Origin: an uncultured Lachnospiraceae bacterium
GTDB taxonomy: Bacteria > Bacillota > Clostridia > Lachnospirales > Lachnospiraceae
Direction: 5' to 3'
Assembly: GCA_947176065.1 (NCBI GenBank)
Contig: CAMWPB010000027.1
Location: 1-55,714 of the forward strand
Length of the DNA: 55,714 nucleotides
Made by a program: the position numbers and the translations under genes. Positions 50,406-55,714 of this stretch are shown in pieces. The notes below the pieces were generated by a model. That model saw nothing but the letters and a program-made list of their open reading frames with translations. It was not told the origin of the DNA and searched no databases. How positions within the stretch are numbered: the first letter of the stretch is position 1; each line of letters starts with the position of its first letter.

Positions 50406-50445
50406 GTGCATCTTCCTTTCCTTAATTTAGGTTACTTTCTATTGC

Positions 50446-50566
50446 GCAGTGCATACTCGAAAACCTTCGGTTTTCTCGTTTGCGGGCGTCGCCCTATACT
50501 GACAGAAAAATAAATGCTTCGGTGAGCAAGCTCCCCGTCTCATTTATTTCTCTGCCAGCGCACTGC
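50446..50566 (-). repeat. Three-armed nested-hairpin element, family 1, copy 2 (inverted)
   Basis: Read on the minus strand it aligns end to end with 33832-33951. Outer stem GCAGTGC/GCACTGC (50560-50566 with 50446-50452). Arm 1 stem is at 50503-50516 / 50541-50554 (13 of 14 pairs) with the same GGGGAGCTTGCTCACCGA tip. Arm 2 is GGGC-GAC-GCCC. Arm 3 is GAAAACC-GAA-GGTTTTC (50459-50475). Stems differ from copy 1 in both strands while loops are kept. Confidence 0.85.
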
Positions 50567-50595
50567 TCATGCCTATCAATAATAGCATAAATTTC

Positions 50596-50624
50596 TTGTG
50601 GTAGCCAGCTTTATTTGTTAAAAT
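50596..50624 (+). promoter_or_regulatory. Predicted promoter of the DUF1015 gene
   Basis: TTGTGG (50596-50601), 17-bp spacer, TAAAAT (50619-50624), 42 bp before the start codon. Confidence 0.65.
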
Positions 50625-50666
50625 AAATACATACGTCCTGCTGAATGCAGGGAAAAGGAGAACTTT

Positions 50667-51932
50667 ATGGCGAACATCATTCCGTTTCGGGCAATCAGGC
50701 CCAGAACAGATCTGGCTGACAGAATAGCCGCGCTGCCCTACGACGTTTACAATAGAAAAGAGGCAAGAGAGGTCGTGGAGGGGGACGATTCTACGTTCCT
50801 TCGGATAGACAGGCCGGAGACGCAGTTCCCGGAGGGGTATGACATGTATGCGCCGGAGGTATATGAGAAGGCGCGGGAAATGCTTTATCAGATGATAGAG
50901 GACGGATTTTTCGTGCAGGAGGAGAAAGCGGCGTATTATGTCTATGAACTGGTGATGGACGGGCGTTCCCAGGTGGGAATCGGAGCCTGTGCCTCCGTGG
51001 ACGACTATGATACGCAGGTGATCAAAAAGCATGAGAACACCCGGGCGGATAAGGAGGCCGACCGCATCAGGCATGTGGACGTGTGCAGCGCCCAGACCGG
51101 TCCGATTTTTCTGGCTTACCGCAGGAGAGAGGAGATTGAGCGGGAGGTCATGCTGGTCATGGAGAAAGAGCCGGTCTATGATTTTACGGCGGCGGACGGC
51201 ATTACCCACAGACTCTGGGTGATTGACGGGGCGGAGAATGTGGAGCGGCTAAGAAACGCCTTCCGGCAGGTGGAGTCCATCTATATCGCGGACGGTCATC
51301 ACAGATGTGCGTCGGCGGTACGGGTTTCCAGAAAAAGGCGGGCGGCATTTCCCGATTATACGGGAAAAGAGGAATTCAATTATTTCCTGTCCGTTTTGTT
51401 TCCCGACGACCAGCTTATGATTATGGATTATAACCGGGTGGTGAAGCCCGGAGCGGACTTTGACGAGAGTACTTTTCTGGGGAAGGTGAAAGAGGCTTTC
51501 GCGCTGGAAAAGATGGGGAAAGAGCCCTATAGGCCGCAGAAAAAGGGCGAGATCGGCATGTATTACCGGGATGAATGGTATCGTCTTGTTATAAATAACG
51601 AGTGTTACACCGGCGACCCGGTAGAAGATCTGGATGTGGCGGTTTTACAAAAGCACCTTCTGGAGCCGGTGTTTGGGATTGCGGACCCGAAGGTGGATGA
51701 GCGGATCGACTTTGTAGGCGGGATCAGAGGGCTTGCGGAGCTGGAGCGAAGGGTACATACGGACGCGACGGCGGCGTTTGCCATGTTTCCCACGGATATC
51801 CACGAACTGTTTGCCGTGTCGGACGCGGGAAAGCTGATGCCTCCGAAGTCTACCTGGTTTGAACCGAAACTCAGGAGTGGTCTTCTGATTCACAGAATAG
51901 AGGAAGGCGGAACGGAGCAGGTGACCGAATAG
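50667..51932 (+). CDS. DUF1015 family protein (possible free-serine kinase)
   Basis: 421-aa cytosolic protein of DUF1015. Marks: IIPFRAIRPR at the N-terminus, LPYDVYN, ENTRADKEADR and the histidine motif YIADGHHRCASA, with FVGG near the end. The family is found next to serA/serC in many anaerobes. I recall reports that some members phosphorylate free serine, but cannot verify that here. With serC and serA just upstream and no serB, a role at the phosphoserine/serine step fits. It has its own promoter and is separated from serA by a terminator and a minus-strand gene. Confidence 0.85.
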   Translation: MANIIPFRAIRPRTDLADRIAALPYDVYNRKEAREVVEGDDSTFLRIDRPETQFPEGYDMYAPEVYEKAREMLYQMIEDGFFVQEEKAAYYVYELVMDGRSQVGIGACASVDDYDTQVIKKHENTRADKEADRIRHVDVCSAQTGPIFLAYRRREEIEREVMLVMEKEPVYDFTAADGITHRLWVIDGAENVERLRNAFRQVESIYIADGHHRCASAVRVSRKRRAAFPDYTGKEEFNYFLSVLFPDDQLMIMDYNRVVKPGADFDESTFLGKVKEAFALEKMGKEPYRPQKKGEIGMYYRDEWYRLVINNECYTGDPVEDLDVAVLQKHLLEPVFGIADPKVDERIDFVGGIRGLAELERRVHTDATAAFAMFPTDIHELFAVSDAGKLMPPKSTWFEPKLRSGLLIHRIEEGGTEQVTE

Positions 51933-52009
51933 GGCAGCGGTGCAGGGGAACGGGTCAACCGGATGCGGAATTTGCAGAAGAAATAAAAACAGAAAGGAAG
52001 GGGCTGTTT

Positions 52010-54655
52010 ATGAATAAGAAATTGTATAAGCTGATGAACTGGGCAAAAATTGAGGAGATTGTTTACTCGGAATCGGATAATCCGCATGAGATTCTCGGCG
52101 CGCATGTGACGGGAGGCTCCGTGCTGGTACAGACCTTTCAGCCGGGTGCGAAGAGCGTGCGTCTGCAGCTTTTGGATGGGGATAAGAGCTATCGGATGGA
52201 GGAGGCTGATGAGGAAGGGCATTTTGCCCTGCTTCTGCCGGGAAAGACGGTGCCCGCTTATGAATATGTGGTGGAGGCGGAAAATGGCAGCCTCAGAAAG
52301 ATGCGTGACGCCTATAACTTTGCACCGCAGATTACCAGACAGGACACGGAGAAATTTGATGCGGGCATCCACTATAGCATTTATGAGAAGCTGGGAGCGC
52401 ATCCGCAGACCGTGGACGGTATCGCGGGCACATCCTTTGCCGTCTGGGCGCCGAACGCCCTGCGTGTCAGCGTGGTTGGTGATTTCAACGGCTGGGACGG
52501 CAGAGTCCACCAGATGAGGCGGCTTTGGGATTCCGGTATTTTTGAGATATTTATTCCTGATGTGAAAGAAGGAGACTGCTATAAATTTGAGATCAAGGCA
52601 AAGAGCGGTCTGGTGTACATGAAGGCGGATCCTTACGGCTTCGGGGCGCAGATGCGGCCGGAGAGCGCTTCCGTGGTGCGGGATATCGAGGGCTATTCAT
52701 GGAAGGATGGAAAGTGGATGAAGGAGCGCGCAGCGCTGCAGGCGGAGAATAAGCCGATGAGCGTGTATGAGCTCTATCTCGGTTCCTTTGAAAAACCTTC
52801 TGACGGCAGGGAGTTTTTCACTTACAGGGAGCTTGCACCGAAGATTATCGACTATGTGAAGAAGATGGGGTATACCCATATCGAGCTGATGCCGGTGATG
52901 GAGCATCCGCTGGACGAGTCGTGGGGATATCAGGTGATCGGTTACTATGCGCCTACATCCCGTTACGGTACGTCGGAGGATTTTATGTATTTTATGGATG
53001 AGATGCACAGGGCTGGGATCGGCGTGATTCTGGACTGGGTGCCCGCGCATTTTCCGCGGGATACCTACGGGCTGTCAGGGTTTGACGGCACTTGTCTGTA
53101 TGAGCATCAGGATCCGAGACAGGGCTTCCATCCGCACTGGGGGACGCTGATTTATAATTACGGACGGCCCCAGGTGAGTAATTATCTGATTGCCAATGCG
53201 TTGTATTGGGTGGAAAAATACCACGCAGACGGAATCCGCATCGATGCGGTGGCGTCCATGCTTTATCTGGATTATGGCAAGAACGACGGAGAGTGGGTGG
53301 CAAACATCTACGGCGGCCATGAAAATCTGGAGGCGGTGGAGCTATTAAAGCACTTAAATTCTATTATGAAGAAGCGCAATCCCGGTGTGCTCATGATTGC
53401 GGAGGAGTCCACGGCGTGGCCGAAGATCACGGGTGCGCTGGACGAGGACGGGCTGGGCTTTGACCTGAAATGGAATATGGGCTTTATGAACGATTATCTG
53501 GGCTATATCACGACAGATCCCTTTTTCCGTTCGGGGAGGCACAATGAACTGACTTTCAGCATGATCTACGCTTACAGCGAGAAGTTTATGCTGGTGCTGT
53601 CCCACGATGAGGTGGTGCACGGCAAGGGCACGCTCCTTGGAAGGATGCCGGGAGAGAGGGAGAAGCAGTTTTCCAATCTGCGTCTGACCTATGCTTATCA
53701 TATAACCCATCCGGGAAAGAAGCTTCTTTTTATGGGACAGGATATCGGGGAATATCATGAGTTCAATGAAAAGCGGGCTGTAGAGTGGGGACTTTTGGAA
53801 CATGCGGATCACAAAAAGCTCAACCGGCTGGTGGCAGATTTAAATAAGTTTTATGTTTCTTCCCCGGCCCTTTATGAGAAGGACACTTCCTGGGAAGGCT
53901 TTGAGTGGATCAACTGCATCACGCCGAATGCCTGTATGCTTTCCTATATCAGAAAGACGGATGATGCAAAGGATATGCTGGTAGTGGTGGCGAATTTCGC
54001 CGACGCGAGACAGGAATTCAGGGTGGGCGTGCCCTGTGAGGGAAAGTACCGTGAGGTCTTTAATACGGACGATCCGGCATACGGCGGCAGCGGCGTAATA
54101 AATACGGCAGTCTGTGATTCGATTGAGACGGAGTGGGACGGAAAGCCTTATGCCATTGATATGGTGAGCGCGCCTTTAAGCATCAGCATTTTCTCCTATA
54201 CACCTTATACGAAGGAGGAGAAGGCTGAGATCGAGCGCAGACGCGAGGAGGAAAGACGTCTGGCGAAGGAAGCGGAGGAAAGACGACTGGCCCAGGAGGA
54301 GGCTGAGCGCACGGCACAGGCTGCGGCGGAGGCCAGGGAGCAGGCGAAGCGGGCTGCGGCAGAGGCGAAGGAACTGGCGAAGCGGGCTGCGGCCGAAGCC
54401 AGAGAAAGCGCGAAAGCTGCAGAGGTGTTGGAGAAAGCGGCTGCGGCTGCGGCACAGAAGCTGCAGGAACTGACGAAGAAGCCGAAAACGGCCGCAAAAG
54501 ACGTAAAAGAGAAAACGGCTGCAAAGGCGGGAACAGCGGTAAAGAAAGCACCGGCAGGAAAGCCCGCCGCAAAGAAAACGGCGACGAGGAAACCGGCCGC
54601 AGAGAAAGCAGAAGAGGTGAAAGCGACGGACGGTACTAAGACGAAGAACAGATAA
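52010..54655 (+). CDS. glgB: 1,4-alpha-glucan branching enzyme with long Ala/Lys/Glu tail
   Basis: Transfers alpha-1,4 chains to alpha-1,6 positions in glycogen. 881 aa: an N-terminal CBM48-type region (residues about 20-230, including FAVWAPNALRVSVVGDFNGW), the GH13 barrel, and a C-terminal beta domain ending near residue 730. Nucleophile Asp412 is in GIRIDAVASM and acid/base Glu465 in MIAEES; LSHDEVVHGKGTL is intact. Residues about 735-881 are an added low-complexity coiled-coil and Lys/Ala-rich tail (AKRAAAEAKELAKRAAAEAR, then repeats like KPAAKK). Such a tail is not usual for GlgB. No other glg genes are adjacent. Confidence 0.93.
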   Translation: MNKKLYKLMNWAKIEEIVYSESDNPHEILGAHVTGGSVLVQTFQPGAKSVRLQLLDGDKSYRMEEADEEGHFALLLPGKTVPAYEYVVEAENGSLRKMRDAYNFAPQITRQDTEKFDAGIHYSIYEKLGAHPQTVDGIAGTSFAVWAPNALRVSVVGDFNGWDGRVHQMRRLWDSGIFEIFIPDVKEGDCYKFEIKAKSGLVYMKADPYGFGAQMRPESASVVRDIEGYSWKDGKWMKERAALQAENKPMSVYELYLGSFEKPSDGREFFTYRELAPKIIDYVKKMGYTHIELMPVMEHPLDESWGYQVIGYYAPTSRYGTSEDFMYFMDEMHRAGIGVILDWVPAHFPRDTYGLSGFDGTCLYEHQDPRQGFHPHWGTLIYNYGRPQVSNYLIANALYWVEKYHADGIRIDAVASMLYLDYGKNDGEWVANIYGGHENLEAVELLKHLNSIMKKRNPGVLMIAEESTAWPKITGALDEDGLGFDLKWNMGFMNDYLGYITTDPFFRSGRHNELTFSMIYAYSEKFMLVLSHDEVVHGKGTLLGRMPGEREKQFSNLRLTYAYHITHPGKKLLFMGQDIGEYHEFNEKRAVEWGLLEHADHKKLNRLVADLNKFYVSSPALYEKDTSWEGFEWINCITPNACMLSYIRKTDDAKDMLVVVANFADARQEFRVGVPCEGKYREVFNTDDPAYGGSGVINTAVCDSIETEWDGKPYAIDMVSAPLSISIFSYTPYTKEEKAEIERRREEERRLAKEAEERRLAQEEAERTAQAAAEAREQAKRAAAEAKELAKRAAAEARESAKAAEVLEKAAAAAAQKLQELTKKPKTAAKDVKEKTAAKAGTAVKKAPAGKPAAKKTATRKPAAEKAEEVKATDGTKTKNR

Positions 54656-54677
54656 GAGATAAAAGTGCGGAGGCGGT

Positions 54678-55562
54678 ATGGAAGATCAGGTTGTGGAAGA
54701 GCAGATCAGGGAGATTGGGTATATTGCGTCGGATGAGCTGAATGTAGGACTGGTTGAGCGATATCTGCAGGAACTGCCGGATAAGCTGATGCGTCTGGGA
54801 GTCAGGGTGCTTTTGGCGCTGGTTATGTTTTTTATCGGCATCCAGCTCATCAAGCTGGTGCGGAGAATCCTTCGGAAATCTTTCGAGCGGCGGAATGTGG
54901 ATGTGGGCGTAAGCCGCTTTTTGGACTCTCTTGTCAAAACGGTTCTCTATATCCTGCTGCTCTTTATGATCGCCTCCTCCTTCGGGCTGGACGCCACCAG
55001 CGTGGTGGCGCTGGTCGGTTCCGCTGGCGTGGCCATCGGTCTGGCGGTACAGGGGAGCCTTTCCAATTTCGCGGGAGGCGTGCTGATCCTGCTCTTAAAG
55101 CCTTTTAAGCTCGGGGATTATATCAGGGATGCCGCCGGTAACGAGGGAACGGTGGAAGATGTGCAGCTTTTTTATACCAGACTGATCACGCCGGACCGCC
55201 ATATGGTTGTCGTGCCGAACGGAGAGCTGGCAAACAGCAACATCCTGAATATGAGCACGATAGGCGACCGCCGGATGGATATTAAGGTGGGGATTTCCTA
55301 TGAGTCGGATATCCGCAGGGCGAAGGAGGTTCTACTCAGGGTTTTGGATGAGGATCCCGGAGTCTTGCAGGGCGAGGAGAAGCGGGTGTTTGTGGAAGAA
55401 CTGGCGGACAGTGCAGTGGTTCTGGGCGTGCGCTGTTACAGCGCCAATGAAAATTTCTGGGAGACCAGATGGCGGCTTATGGAAACAGTGAAGTATGCGT
55501 TGGACGAGGCGGGGATTGGGATTCCCTTCCCGCAGGTCGATGTGCATATGAAGGAAAGATGA
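54678..55562 (+). CDS. Small-conductance mechanosensitive channel (MscS family)
   Basis: 294-aa channel that opens under membrane tension to release solutes on osmotic downshock. An N-terminal helix is followed by three membrane segments (about residues 35-58, 75-100 and 105-135). The pore helix TM3 is GSAGVAIGLAVQGSLSNFAG, followed by LKPFKLGDYI and the cytoplasmic beta/alpha domains with FYTRLITPDRHMVVVPNGEL. Length matches E. coli MscS (286). It starts 22 bp after glgB with GCGGAGGCGGT. Confidence 0.95.
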   Translation: MEDQVVEEQIREIGYIASDELNVGLVERYLQELPDKLMRLGVRVLLALVMFFIGIQLIKLVRRILRKSFERRNVDVGVSRFLDSLVKTVLYILLLFMIASSFGLDATSVVALVGSAGVAIGLAVQGSLSNFAGGVLILLLKPFKLGDYIRDAAGNEGTVEDVQLFYTRLITPDRHMVVVPNGELANSNILNMSTIGDRRMDIKVGISYESDIRRAKEVLLRVLDEDPGVLQGEEKRVFVEELADSAVVLGVRCYSANENFWETRWRLMETVKYALDEAGIGIPFPQVDVHMKER

Positions 55563-55610
55563 CAGAAATCCGGACTGATAGAATTGTGACAGAATTTCTG
55601 AAAAAAGCTC

Positions 55611-55639
55611 TTGCAAAATGATGCATTCCATCATATAAT
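55611..55639 (+). promoter_or_regulatory. Predicted promoter of the tRNA-Thr gene
   Basis: TTGCAA (55611-55616), 17-bp spacer, TATAAT (55634-55639), about 20 bp before the tRNA. Confidence 0.8.
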
Positions 55640-55659
55640 AATCATTGTTGCAAGGTTAT

Positions 55660-55714
55660 GCTGGAATAGCGCAGTCGGTAGCGCAACTGATTCGTAATCA
55701 GTAGGTCGAGGGTT
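55660..55714 (+). tRNA. tRNA-Thr(CGU), cut by window end
   Basis: Starts GCTGGAA (acceptor arm); the D arm GCGC-AGTCGGTA-GCGC and anticodon stem ACTGA/TCAGT are complete. The loop TTCGTAA gives anticodon CGT, reading ACG threonine codons. The T arm begins (GAGGGTT) and the rest lies beyond the window. Confidence 0.9.

Overview
The window reads as a chromosome segment of an anaerobic, probably flagellated Firmicute of the class Clostridia, most likely family Lachnospiraceae. The reasons are strong AGGAGG-type ribosome binding sites with some GTG starts, a T-box leader on tyrS, the gene order lepB-rbgA-lepB-rnhB-ylqG-like-ylqH-like-yraN, an indolepyruvate:ferredoxin oxidoreductase, DUF3737 and DUF4854 proteins, and a two-component system of the clostridial type. 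Base composition is about half G+C by eye. There is no prophage, no transposase gene, no CRISPR array and no rRNA. Coding density is high and almost everything is core metabolism.

Layout. 1-6.4 kb: two type I signal peptidases flanking the ribosome-assembly GTPase rbgA, then RNase HII, a FliK-like and an FlhB-tail-like protein, YraN and PgeF. 6.5-10.0 kb: a response regulator and a large multi-pass sensor kinase. 10.1-14.7 kb: PRPP synthetase (minus strand) diverging from der-plsY-gpsA. 14.7-18.7 kb: a MerR regulator and an NSS transporter diverging from an iron-sulfur aldo/keto reductase, then metF. 18.9-21.0 kb: a MoxR ATPase and its VWA partner. 21.1-29.3 kb: a probable aryl-acid/2-oxoacid module (thioesterase, acyl-CoA synthetase, sodium:solute symporter, iorA, iorB, phenylacetate-CoA ligase, ACT sensor). 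29.4-34.9 kb: T-box-controlled tyrS, an aldolase-like protein, a membrane-anchored GH25 lysozyme and a DUF3737 protein. 35.0-39.9 kb: aroC (minus), a VanY-like peptidase, tgt, yajC and a DUF4854 lipoprotein. 40.0-47.6 kb: leuB, a polytopic membrane protein, ilvD, ilvB and an L,D-transpeptidase. 47.7-51.9 kb: serC, serA and a DUF1015 protein. 52.0-55.7 kb: a glycogen branching enzyme with a long Ala/Lys/Glu tail, an MscS channel, and the start of a tRNA-Thr(CGU) cut by the window edge.

The most unusual content is between the genes. At least three families of nested hairpin elements recur. Family 1 is a ~120-nt three-armed element at 33832-33951 and, in the opposite orientation, 50446-50566. 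Family 2 is at 4681-4791 and 27279-27374. Family 3 is a short 5'-leader hairpin at 32-71 and 29730-29772. Within a family the loops are nearly identical while the stem sequences differ in both arms so that pairing is kept, which is what selection on a folded RNA or single-stranded DNA would give. Several copies start on or across the stop codon of the preceding gene, and many hairpins close with a C-GAA-G triloop. No protein in the window obviously mobilises or reads them. I think these families are the best candidate here for something undescribed.
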